Origin: Laspinema palackyanum D2c
GTDB lineage: Bacteria > Cyanobacteriota > Cyanobacteriia > Cyanobacteriales > Laspinemataceae
Direction of reading: 5' to 3'
NCBI RefSeq assembly: GCF_025370875.1
Contig: NZ_JAMXFD010000002.1
Location: 254,797-318,796, forward strand
Length of the DNA: 64,000 bases
The position numbers and the translations under genes were made by a program. This document shows, one piece after another, positions 28,212-36,875 of this stretch. Under the pieces are notes generated by a model. That model ran no database searches. It was given only the letters and a program-made list of their open reading frames with translations, and was not told the DNA's origin. Position 1 is the first letter of the stretch. Every line of letters begins with the position of its first letter.

Positions 28212-31200
28212 ATGATTACTCCGATTACTCAATTGACGATCGCCGGTGGAACAAACACCAATCATCAAGGACAGAGTTTTACCGCTACGGAAAATGGAAC
28301 CCTCAATGAAATCGCTGTTTTTGGGAGCGGTATTTTTAACGGAAATTTATTAATTTACAACAGCGCTAATGGGAGTGGTGTTGGTTCCACCAAAGGCACG
28401 CCAGCTTACCAGCAAACGGGTTTAGTCCTCCCGGATGGCTTCGGTTGGAAAACCGTTAAATTGGATACGCCCTATACGGTAACCAGTGGACAAACCTATT
28501 CCGTTATTTTCGAGGGACTCGGGTCATTCTCTTATGCCGATAACAACCCTTATACGGGCGGTAGTCATATCTTTAACTACGGCAATGTGTGGGCCGAGCA
28601 AGATTTAGCGTTCTTCATCAATCCGCCAGAAATCGATATCAAGGGGAACAATATTTCGATCGCCAACAACGCTTGGTCCCCCTCGACGATGGACGGCACT
28701 GATTTTGGCTATACGACGGATATAGCCAGTCCAATCGTTAAAACTTTTACAATTGAGAACTTAGGTTCCAGTAATTTGAGCTTATCTGGTGGACCTGTGG
28801 TAACACATACCGGGCCAAATTCCCTCAATTTCACTGTGAAAACTTTAGAAGTGGATACCATTGGTGCCGGTCAATCTACCACATTTGAAATTACTTTTAC
28901 CCCTTGGGTGAGCGGACCTAGCACGGCACAAATTAGTATAGGCAGTAACGACCTAGACGAAGCGAATTACACCTTTTATGTTCAGGGGAATGGACCGATA
29001 GGTCCAAATCCTTTGGATCCTGGGATGATGTTCCCACCGCCACCGCCACCGCCAGATCCGATCTTGACGCCGGATCCGATCTACCCAACCGAACCTGTGG
29101 AACCCGTGCCGACTTCCCCAACCCCCACAGATCCGATCTTGACGCCGGTGCCGATCGCCCCAACGGAACCTGTGGAACCCGTGCCGACTTCCCCAACCCC
29201 CACAGATCCAATCATCGGGACCGATCCGATCGCCCCAACCGCCCCAACCGCCCCCGTGGTGACGGACCCAACCCCAACGGCACCGATCGCCCCAACCGCC
29301 CCCGTGGTGACGGACCCAACCCCAACGGCACCGATCATTGGGACCGATCCACTTGTCCCCGCCATACCCGTGGTGACTTCCCCAACGGCACCGATCATTG
29401 GGACCGATCCACTTGTCCCCGCCATACCTGTGGTGACTTCCCCAACGGCACCGATCATTGGGACCGATCCACTTGTCCCCGCCATACCTGTGGTGACTTC
29501 CCCAACGGCACCGATCATTGGGACCGATCCACTTGTCCCCGCCATACCTGGGGTGACTTCCCCAACGTCACCGATCCTCGGACCCACTCCCACCGTCCCG
29601 GTCCCGGCACCCTCCGAACCCGCCGCACAAAATCCCCCCGGAGTCTTTGTCGTCGGCAACGAGGGTCAGATTAACGTAGAGTTCCTGTTTGACGGCAGTA
29701 GCAATATTGCAGAAATGGCTGTGTTCTCTGTAGAAGGGATGGAGAACCTGGCGATCGGATCTACGGAATATATGCAAGAAGCCGCAAGGCGGGCCTTAAG
29801 CCGCTCGTCCGAAGGTCATGTTGTCATCTCGGACCGTTGGCAAGGTGCTCGTTTCAGTGACACCTTCAACGAATTTCGGGACTTTAACTGGAATGGAGGC
29901 GCTTATCAAGGGCGTCAGAATTTCGACATGACACCGGGGACCAAATTCGCGATGATGCTTCTCCCCCACGGCACTGTGCAGGATGTGTTGAGCGACGCTA
30001 ATCGCCTCCGAGGAGTCCGCGTTCCGCTGTTTTCCACTCAATCGACTCAGGGACAGATGGTGGATCTCACTGGAGAGGGTAACACCTTTGGTTGGGAAGA
30101 TCAGCCCATTAATGGCAATAGCGCCCAGGCTCGCGACTACAAGGATATCATTGTCAAAATTGAGGGAGCTACCGGGGAAGCGTTGCCTGTGGATGACTTG
30201 ATCGCTCCTTCCGGAGATTGGCGCAATCGTGCTCTAGGACAGAACATCGTCAATTATGCCCAAACGGGGGTATCTACGACTCCGGACCCGGGGTTTTTCT
30301 TTCCCCCGTTTATGCCGATGTTTTGGGGGTTCCAAGGGTGGGCAATGGATGGCTACATTGCCAATGCTGAGATCTTCTTTGATGCCAATAAAAATGGCCT
30401 GCGCGATGAGAACGAAGCCGTTGGTACAACGGACGAAAATGGACTGTTTAAATTTGAGGCATCCCTGGAAGCCTTTGATAGCAATGGCAATGGTAAACTC
30501 GACGCGAGCGAAGGTCACATTGTCGTGGTGGGGGGGATTGATACCGCCAATGGCTTACCCTTAGAAACACCGCTCAAAGCGACGCCCGATTCTCTGATGG
30601 TCAGTCTGTTAACCAGTATCACGGCGGATTTAATTGATGAGGGATTGTCTCCGTTTGAAGCGAATGACAAAGTAAAACAAGCGTTATCCTTGCCGGATAA
30701 TGTGGATTTGAGTACCTTTGACCCGATCGCGGCGACGGAGCAAAACATCGCGGGGGGTGCAGCGATTAACCTGTCAATGGTGCAGGTGCAAAATTTAGTG
30801 ACTCAGACGGCGGCTTTAATCGATGGCGCTTCTAGCTTGTCCCGAGCAGATATTGCGGGGATGGTTGTCAAAAGCCTCGCCAATAGTTTGCAGTCTGTTA
30901 CCCGCTTTGATGTCACATCTAGCGCCCAACTCCAAACCGTGATAGAAGGTGCGGCGCAGAAGGTTCAAGAGAGTGACCCCTCTGTAAATTTGGATGAGTT
31001 ACGAACAATGGCGTCATCCGCAGCGCAAGTGATGGCGGCGGCGAATCAGCAGATCGCCCAAGCGGTAGCGAATGGAGGGACGGATATTAATGGTGCGATC
31101 GCCCTGGTTCAAAAAGTCTCCCTTGATGGCACGACAAAAGACTTCTTGGCAGCCGGTTCCGGGGAATTATCCCTAGAGGAACTGGTAGCGAAGAATACCG

Positions 31201-32492
31201 GAGACGGTTTAACATCGCGGATTACCGCGATCGCCGAGACTGAAGCCTTGACCCAGAAGAATCAGACCCCTGAATTTAAAATCAAGCCAAGCGATCAAAT
31301 TAACCCCCTCTCCAATCCGATTTTCCCAGGTTCATTAGTGGGGAGTTCTGAAGATGCAGAAACTCGTGGAACTCCCGAAAACACCACAAGTAGCGATCGC
31401 AATACTTCTCCCTCGCCAACCTCGGTCGATGTCGCTAAGACGCTGTTTGATGCCGACTACTATCTGGCACAGAATACCGATGTTGCCCTCGCCATTCAAA
31501 ACGGGACTATCCCAAGTGCGAGCGCTCACTTTGCGGCCTTTGGTTTTGCCGAAGGACGGGCTCCGAGTCAGGTATTCGCTGAAACCTATCTGACACAAAA
31601 CCGCGATGTAGCCCAAGCGGTTGCTGCCGGATCATTCGCCAGTGGGTTCGCTCACTTTGTCAAATTTGGCTTTGCCGAAGGTCGGTTCCCCAGTCCGTTA
31701 TTAAAAGACTTAGAGACCTTGTATCTCTCCCAAAACCCTGATGCTGCCGAATCCGTCAGTCAAGGGACGGCTACCAACGGACTGGAACATTTGGTCATGG
31801 TGGGTCTTGCCGAGGGTCGCAATCCCTTCCCGGCATTTGAGGTTCTTGCTGCTACCTTTGACTCAGCATTCTACGCCGAACAGAATGCCGATGTCGTCGC
31901 AGCGGTAGAAACGGGGAGTTTCAAGAGTGTCTTAGAACACTTTGTGTTATTTGGCATGAATGAGGGTCGCAATCCCAGTCGCGGTTTTAGTAATAGCAAC
32001 TACCTAGCGAATAACCTTGATGTTGCTCAAGCGGTTAACCAGGGGACTGTCCGGAGTGGGTATGCTCACTTGATGAGTCATGGATTTGCAGAGGGTCGCC
32101 TCAGTGGCACTCTCTCCACTAGCGGATTGCGGGGGTTGAGCCATTCAGGGAATCAGCCTAATCCGGTGGCAGATATTTTAACTGGAGAAGCGATCACCAG
32201 TGAGTTGATTGGCGGTAGCCGATTGGATACTTTTGTGCTAGGAAATGCCAATGAGGTATTTTATGGCAATTTCAGCGAGCAGGGTGCAACGCGGATTGTC
32301 AACTTTAACCCGACAGAAGATTTCATCCAGTTGCCGGGTTCCGCGAATGACTATCAGTTAGTTCCGACACCTGCGGGGATGCCAACTGGAATGGCAATTG
32401 TCCAACCCCAGGGCGATCGCACCGAATTGATTGCTTTGGTTCAAGATGTGGAATCTCTGAGCTTACAGGAGAGTTACTTTAGTTTCGTGTAA
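28212..32492 (+). CDS. 1426-residue multidomain secreted protein (choice-of-anchor D, DUF4114, FYLAxNxDV repeats)
   Basis: There is no N-terminal signal peptide. Domains in order: a jelly-roll-like start (residues 1-140; FTATENGTLNEIAVFG); a choice-of-anchor D Ig-like domain (about 140-262; TDFGYTTDI, KTFTIENLGSSNLSLSGG); a Pro/Thr-rich linker of tandem repeats (about 270-475); a DUF4114 domain (about 478-660; VEFLFDGSSNIAEMAVFSVE, YKDIIVKIEG); an SdrD/EF-hand-like module with DANKNGLRDENE (about 722) and DSNGNGKLDASEG (about 757); a helical region (about 790-1050); five repeats of the type YLAQNTDVALAI...HFAAFGFAEGR (about 1080-1310); and an RTX-like C-terminal end (IVNFNPTEDFIQLPG). The Ca-binding loops and C-terminal signal suggest type I secretion to the cell surface; TolC at 22.7 kb could be the channel, but no ABC exporter is here. 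A good terminator follows. Confidence 0.88.
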   Translation: MITPITQLTIAGGTNTNHQGQSFTATENGTLNEIAVFGSGIFNGNLLIYNSANGSGVGSTKGTPAYQQTGLVLPDGFGWKTVKLDTPYTVTSGQTYSVIFEGLGSFSYADNNPYTGGSHIFNYGNVWAEQDLAFFINPPEIDIKGNNISIANNAWSPSTMDGTDFGYTTDIASPIVKTFTIENLGSSNLSLSGGPVVTHTGPNSLNFTVKTLEVDTIGAGQSTTFEITFTPWVSGPSTAQISIGSNDLDEANYTFYVQGNGPIGPNPLDPGMMFPPPPPPPDPILTPDPIYPTEPVEPVPTSPTPTDPILTPVPIAPTEPVEPVPTSPTPTDPIIGTDPIAPTAPTAPVVTDPTPTAPIAPTAPVVTDPTPTAPIIGTDPLVPAIPVVTSPTAPIIGTDPLVPAIPVVTSPTAPIIGTDPLVPAIPVVTSPTAPIIGTDPLVPAIPGVTSPTSPILGPTPTVPVPAPSEPAAQNPPGVFVVGNEGQINVEFLFDGSSNIAEMAVFSVEGMENLAIGSTEYMQEAARRALSRSSEGHVVISDRWQGARFSDTFNEFRDFNWNGGAYQGRQNFDMTPGTKFAMMLLPHGTVQDVLSDANRLRGVRVPLFSTQSTQGQMVDLTGEGNTFGWEDQPINGNSAQARDYKDIIVKIEGATGEALPVDDLIAPSGDWRNRALGQNIVNYAQTGVSTTPDPGFFFPPFMPMFWGFQGWAMDGYIANAEIFFDANKNGLRDENEAVGTTDENGLFKFEASLEAFDSNGNGKLDASEGHIVVVGGIDTANGLPLETPLKATPDSLMVSLLTSITADLIDEGLSPFEANDKVKQALSLPDNVDLSTFDPIAATEQNIAGGAAINLSMVQVQNLVTQTAALIDGASSLSRADIAGMVVKSLANSLQSVTRFDVTSSAQLQTVIEGAAQKVQESDPSVNLDELRTMASSAAQVMAAANQQIAQAVANGGTDINGAIALVQKVSLDGTTKDFLAAGSGELSLEELVAKNTGDGLTSRITAIAETEALTQKNQTPEFKIKPSDQINPLSNPIFPGSLVGSSEDAETRGTPENTTSSDRNTSPSPTSVDVAKTLFDADYYLAQNTDVALAIQNGTIPSASAHFAAFGFAEGRAPSQVFAETYLTQNRDVAQAVAAGSFASGFAHFVKFGFAEGRFPSPLLKDLETLYLSQNPDAAESVSQGTATNGLEHLVMVGLAEGRNPFPAFEVLAATFDSAFYAEQNADVVAAVETGSFKSVLEHFVLFGMNEGRNPSRGFSNSNYLANNLDVAQAVNQGTVRSGYAHLMSHGFAEGRLSGTLSTSGLRGLSHSGNQPNPVADILTGEAITSELIGGSRLDTFVLGNANEVFYGNFSEQGATRIVNFNPTEDFIQLPGSANDYQLVPTPAGMPTGMAIVQPQGDRTELIALVQDVESLSLQESYFSFV
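29328..29567 (+). repeat. Four 60-bp tandem repeats inside the Pro-rich linker
   Basis: Four copies of a 60-bp unit differ at only a few bases and encode APIIGTDPLVPAIPVVTSPT. Two 75-bp repeats (about 29059-29208) and a 48-bp duplication lie just before. Copy number is likely to vary between strains and could be misassembled. Confidence 0.93.
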
Positions 32493-32540
32493 GGCAATTC
32501 TGTCAGTTGATACCCGGATTTGTTATTAGGTAGAGTCTTC

Positions 32541-32575
32541 AGCGGGAATTCATCTGAATTCCCGCTTCTTTTTTT
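32541..32575 (+). terminator. Intrinsic terminator of the large secreted protein gene
   Basis: A perfect 12-bp stem, AGCGGGAATTCA-TC-TGAATTCCCGCT, followed by TCTTTTTTT. Located 49 nt after the stop and between convergent genes. Confidence 0.92.
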
Positions 32576-32579
32576 GTGA

Positions 32580-33476
32580 TTAACTCACGGGTTCAAACAC
32601 CATTTTCGGCACTAAAACCCAGTCGCCATCGGATGATTCAATCTCGCTAATCCCCAAAAATGTCCCATCTTCTCCATAAATCCGCAGAGGTGACACAATT
32701 TCCCCTAACTCCGCGAGGGGAATCCGCTGACCTTGGCACCAGCGACGACCATCGCTAGAATTTAAAGGAATCTGACTTAAATGGGCTAATACCGTATGCG
32801 GTGGGATGAGTTGAAATGTCCCCTGACTGGTTTGAGTTTCGATGTCCTCAAAGGTTAAACTCTCTTTCAATGATAACCCACAGCTTTCGGTTCGGGTGAG
32901 ATGTGCGAGGGTTCCGCCGGTTTCCAAGATTGCACCCAGGTCCCGGGCGATCGCCCGGATATAGGTTCCGGGTCCACAGGCGATCGCCAGGTCGATTTCT
33001 GGAAAATCCCCCTCTCGCCAGTCCAACACCTGGATATTATGGACCTCTACCACACGACTCGGGACTTCGACGGTTTCCCCTGCTCTTGCTAAGTCATACA
33101 ACCGCTTCCCTTGCACCTGAATCGCACTGTAGGCAGGAGGAATTTGGGTAATTTTCCCCAAAAATTGCGGTAATTGCGCCTCAACCTGTTCCCGGGTGAG
33201 TTGGGGAACTGCTGCCGAGGTTACGGTTTCCCCTTCTAAATCATCGGTGGTGGTGGTGATACCCAGACGCACGGTTGCGTGATAGGCTTTCTCTTGGCGC
33301 AGGTATTGCAGTAGGCGCGTTGCCTTACCCACGGCGATCGGTAGCACTCCCGTTGCCGCTGGATCTAAGGTGCCACCATGTCCCACGCGCTTGGTTCGCA
33401 ACAGTCGGCGAATCCGGGATACGCAGTCATGAGAGGTCATGCCAGGGGGTTTGTTGAGATTCAGAAATCCTTCCAC
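32580..33476 (-). CDS. truB: tRNA pseudouridine(55) synthase
   Basis: This 298-residue protein starts at a GTG with AAAGG upstream. It begins [17 protein letters not shown] and has the catalytic block [19 protein letters not shown] (Asp in LDP, about residue 39), then [28 protein letters not shown] and [15 protein letters not shown]. All standard TruB motifs are present, with a C-terminal extension ([10 protein letters not shown]...) of the PUA-like type. It converts U55 of tRNA to pseudouridine. It lies 65 nt downstream of the RND pump gene on the same strand, so it may be partly read from that operon. Confidence 0.96.
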   Translation of the reverse strand: MEGFLNLNKPPGMTSHDCVSRIRRLLRTKRVGHGGTLDPAATGVLPIAVGKATRLLQYLRQEKAYHATVRLGITTTTDDLEGETVTSAAVPQLTREQVEAQLPQFLGKITQIPPAYSAIQVQGKRLYDLARAGETVEVPSRVVEVHNIQVLDWREGDFPEIDLAIACGPGTYIRAIARDLGAILETGGTLAHLTRTESCGLSLKESLTFEDIETQTSQGTFQLIPPHTVLAHLSQIPLNSSDGRRWCQGQRIPLAELGEIVSPLRIYGEDGTFLGISEIESSDGDWVLVPKMVFEPVS

Positions 33477-33541
33477 AGTACCTTTAAAACATTCGGGGGT
33501 TCTGTTGCATTTTATCCAGATCAGGACTCATTTTTACACCT

Positions 33542-36500
33542 TTATTCCAATTGTTCTGCTGCCACCGAGGGTTTTGGAGTGAGGAGTAAATATAACGCCG
33601 GAACCACCAATAAGGCGATCGCCGTAGAAGCGGTTAATCCAAACCCGATCGCCGCACAAAGGGGAAACCACACCGGGTCACTAAATGCCAAGGGAACAAC
33701 GCCGCCAATGGTGGTTAAACTGGTGGATAATACGGGACGGAGGCGATCGGCAGCACCTTGAACGGCTGCCATTTGAATCGTCATACCGCGATCGCGATAG
33801 GTATTCATGGTTTCCACCATGACGATCGCATTATTCACCACAATTCCCACTAAAGAAATAATCCCAATCACCGCCGGAAACGAAATCGGAATCCAAGCTA
33901 GGAAAAACCCGCCAAAAGTGCCAATTAACCCAAAGGGAATCGTCAGCATAATAATAAACGGTTGGGTAAATGATCCAAACTGAATCACCAACACCGCAAA
34001 CACTAGGAAAATCGCGACTCCGGCCATTTGTTGCGCGGAACCAAAGGTCTCACTCTGAGTCTGTGCTTCTCCTGCGAACTCATAGTCATATCCTTGAGGC
34101 CATTGACGGCGCATTTCATCAATTTTAGGCTGAAAATCCCCTAAAATTTCTCCCACAGTCCGGTTGTCTGTCTTCGCCAAAACCGTGACTGTGCGCTGAG
34201 TATCTTGGTGGACAATGGATAACGGCGCTTCCCCGAATTCCGATTCTAGCACTTGAGCGGCAGACAAGGTGCGATCGCCTGCAAATAAACGAATGGTCTG
34301 AAGTTCGTCCTGGCGCGTCGGACCACCGACTGCACCGCCTCGCGACGGCCAAGCCGTACTCAGCCTGATTTCTAGGTCTTCCTCACCCCCACCAATGGGA
34401 AAACTACCAATTTCGTTATCGGTCATGGTATAGCGGCCTTGCTGCGCCAAATCATCGGGATTTAAGCCATAAAAATTCATAGCTTCCCGTCGGGGTCGAA
34501 ACTTGATATCTGGACGCAAGGCCCCCAGGTCGTCTCGCACATCAGTAGTCCCGCCAATCTGGCGCAGTGCCAGTTGCACTTCCCCAGAAATCCGGCGTAA
34601 TTCGGTCATATCCCGTCCTTGAATTTGAATGGCGATCGGGTCTCCTCCTTCCCCGGTACTTTCGGTATTAACAACGAGGGAGGCCCCGGGATATTTGCGG
34701 ATGAGTTGGTCTAATTCCTGGCGCAGTTGGCGATCGTATTCAAAGGAATAAAGTTCGCGATCGGTTTTGGGGGTGAACATGGCTGAAAACCCGACTAAAT
34801 AGTTACCTTGGTTGGGTTTCATGCCACTTTCCGTCACCAAATTACTCCGCTGTCCCACAAATTTAATCATGTTGGTAAGGTAGTCTTTCTCCCGCAACAC
34901 TTCTCCGATTTCATCTGCCACCTGTTGCGAGGTATCCAAGGTTGTAGTCGGAGGTAATTCCACATTGATACTCATTTTGAGCTTGTCCGAGTCGGGAAAG
35001 AGCGTTCCGGGAACCGTTCCAACTAAAATGAGAGTACAGACAAATAAACTGACTGCGCCTAACACCCATAAACTGGCGGTTCTCTTGTTCCGAACCGTGG
35101 TTTTTAAGCTCCATTTCGCATAGCGTTGGGCGGTGGCTTCATTCAGTTTATCAATAAAGGTTTTTTTGCCTTTACCTTTGATATTTCCCAGTAAGAATCT
35201 TGAGAGGGGAACATCAATGAGTAAGGCGATAATATAGCTGAGAACCAGGCAAGTAATGGCACTAATGGGAATGAATCGAATAAATTTACCCATTGTGCCG
35301 CTAATTGCCATTAAGGGTGCCATTGCTAAAATGGTCGTCAACTGGCCGGAAAATGCGGCTAAAGCGTAGGTTTTGACGGTAGAAAGGGCGGCTTGATTAA
35401 AGGTGAGTCCGCGCACAAAAATCCCTTCATGCAATCCTTCCATCATCAGAATGTAAACATCAACGAGCAATCCCAAGGCCAAAATCATGCCGATTGTGAC
35501 CATTGTATTCAGGGTTTGTCCGCCGATCCAAAGAATGGCGACTGCACCCATAAAGGTCAGGGGAATTGACAATCCTGCAATTAACGCTTCCCGCCAACTT
35601 AGGGCAAAAAACAAGATAACAAACACCACAAGAATCCCTTGCCAGCAATTATTAAAGAGCCGCAGTAAGTCTTCTTTAATGGTTTCCGCGTCGGAGTTGA
35701 TGACCCGGTATTCTAAGCCATAAGGCCAGAGATTGGGGTTTTGTTGCGCTAAATCTAAGGCAGCAATGGAGTCTTCCACAACCTTAATGGTATCGGACCC
35801 AGGAACTTTGACCACATCAACGTTAATCACGGGTTCAAATTCGCTGCCATTCCAACTGAGAAAGGCGCGATTTTTTTCCCGTTCTAAATCTCGCCGCACT
35901 TCGGCAATTTCTTTGAGACGAACCACCCGACCATCGGACCCGCCTAAGCGCGCGACGGGCAAATCCTGGAGGTCTTCCACGGAGCGAAATCGGCCATATA
36001 AACGCACTTGAGTACCTATGCGATCGCTCTCTACCTGTTCCCAAGGCATATCAATGTTACCTTGTTGGATCGCACTGCTGACTTGGGTAGGAGAAATCCC
36101 CAGAGTGGTCAGGCGTGAGGGGATTAACTGCACATGAATGACTTCTTTGCGTTCTCCTCCGAGTTCCACCTTTCGCACGTTGGGGACTTTTTCTAAAATA
36201 TCTTTGATATCTTCCCCTGCATGACTCAGGACCGCCATATCGAGATTCCCAAATAAGCCAATAGTGAGAACGGGAGTATCTTGGACGGAGATTTGTTCGA
36301 CTTTCGGCTGTTCCGCATCTCGGGGAAGTTCCGGTTTTGCTTCATCGACTTGAGCGCGCAGCAAGGCGATCGACTCATTGACGGGGGCTTCTGCGCGAAA
36401 TTCCACCACAATTCGCGATCGCCCGTCATAAGAAGCACTACTAATTTCTTTTAACCCCTTCAGGGATTTAAGCTTTGTTTCAATTTTGTCCGTAATCTGA

Positions 36501-36763
36501 TTTTCAATGGTTTCAGGGTCTGCACCGGGCCATATTGTTTCAATACTGGCGATCGCTACATTAATATCCGGATCCCCTTCTTTCACCATCGAAGCAGCAC
36601 CAATCACCCCCCCAATCAACAGCAGGAAACACAGCAAAATCCCAAAAACCGGCTTTAAAAAGAAGAATTTAGTCACCGGAGATGCCTTCTGAACATCAGG
36701 AATCTCAAATCGTTGTGAGTCATCATCTTGAGGCAGTTGCGGTGGTAAAATAGTTTCTGTCAT
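33542..36763 (-). CDS. RND efflux pump, inner membrane subunit (HAE-1-like)
   Basis: This 1073-residue AcrB-type transporter has an N-terminal membrane helix (FFFLKPVFGILLCFLLLIGG), two large periplasmic loops and twelve predicted helices. The repeat signatures are visible: ETIWPGADPETIENQITDKI (first porter domain) and GFGLTASTAIALLVVPALY (last helix). In TM4 the usual Asp-Asp proton pair reads GLLVDVYILMMEGLHE, so the second Asp is Val. In TM10 the usual Lys-Asn reads VVNNAIVMVE. It should work with the adaptor gene upstream (113 bp away) and an outer membrane TolC. Substrate unknown; altered relay residues suggest a subfamily apart from AcrB. Probably one operon: adaptor, pump and perhaps truB. 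Confidence 0.95.
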   Translation of the reverse strand: MTETILPPQLPQDDDSQRFEIPDVQKASPVTKFFFLKPVFGILLCFLLLIGGVIGAASMVKEGDPDINVAIASIETIWPGADPETIENQITDKIETKLKSLKGLKEISSASYDGRSRIVVEFRAEAPVNESIALLRAQVDEAKPELPRDAEQPKVEQISVQDTPVLTIGLFGNLDMAVLSHAGEDIKDILEKVPNVRKVELGGERKEVIHVQLIPSRLTTLGISPTQVSSAIQQGNIDMPWEQVESDRIGTQVRLYGRFRSVEDLQDLPVARLGGSDGRVVRLKEIAEVRRDLEREKNRAFLSWNGSEFEPVINVDVVKVPGSDTIKVVEDSIAALDLAQQNPNLWPYGLEYRVINSDAETIKEDLLRLFNNCWQGILVVFVILFFALSWREALIAGLSIPLTFMGAVAILWIGGQTLNTMVTIGMILALGLLVDVYILMMEGLHEGIFVRGLTFNQAALSTVKTYALAAFSGQLTTILAMAPLMAISGTMGKFIRFIPISAITCLVLSYIIALLIDVPLSRFLLGNIKGKGKKTFIDKLNEATAQRYAKWSLKTTVRNKRTASLWVLGAVSLFVCTLILVGTVPGTLFPDSDKLKMSINVELPPTTTLDTSQQVADEIGEVLREKDYLTNMIKFVGQRSNLVTESGMKPNQGNYLVGFSAMFTPKTDRELYSFEYDRQLRQELDQLIRKYPGASLVVNTESTGEGGDPIAIQIQGRDMTELRRISGEVQLALRQIGGTTDVRDDLGALRPDIKFRPRREAMNFYGLNPDDLAQQGRYTMTDNEIGSFPIGGGEEDLEIRLSTAWPSRGGAVGGPTRQDELQTIRLFAGDRTLSAAQVLESEFGEAPLSIVHQDTQRTVTVLAKTDNRTVGEILGDFQPKIDEMRRQWPQGYDYEFAGEAQTQSETFGSAQQMAGVAIFLVFAVLVIQFGSFTQPFIIMLTIPFGLIGTFGGFFLAWIPISFPAVIGIISLVGIVVNNAIVMVETMNTYRDRGMTIQMAAVQGAADRLRPVLSTSLTTIGGVVPLAFSDPVWFPLCAAIGFGLTASTAIALLVVPALYLLLTPKPSVAAEQLE

Positions 36764-36813
36764 GACATTTATTATACTTAAAGAGCTAGTCTGTCATTTC
36801 AATCCTTCCAGTC

Positions 36814-36836
36814 CCCTCCCCTTGGTAAGGGGAGGG
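36814..36836. repeat. Hairpin between adaptor and pump genes
   Basis: CCCTCCCCTT-GGT-AAGGGGAGGG, a perfect 10-bp stem without a T tract. It could adjust the ratio of adaptor to pump mRNA or be a dispersed repeat. Confidence 0.7.
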
Positions 36837-36875
36837 TTAGGGTGGGGTTCCGAAACCCAAACGTGAGAATCTCCA

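Noticed and set aside
29081..29659. Minus-strand frame with VPMIGAVGEVTTGMAGTSGS repeats
   Set aside because: It is the complement of the Pro-rich tandem repeats of the secreted protein and has no independent signal.
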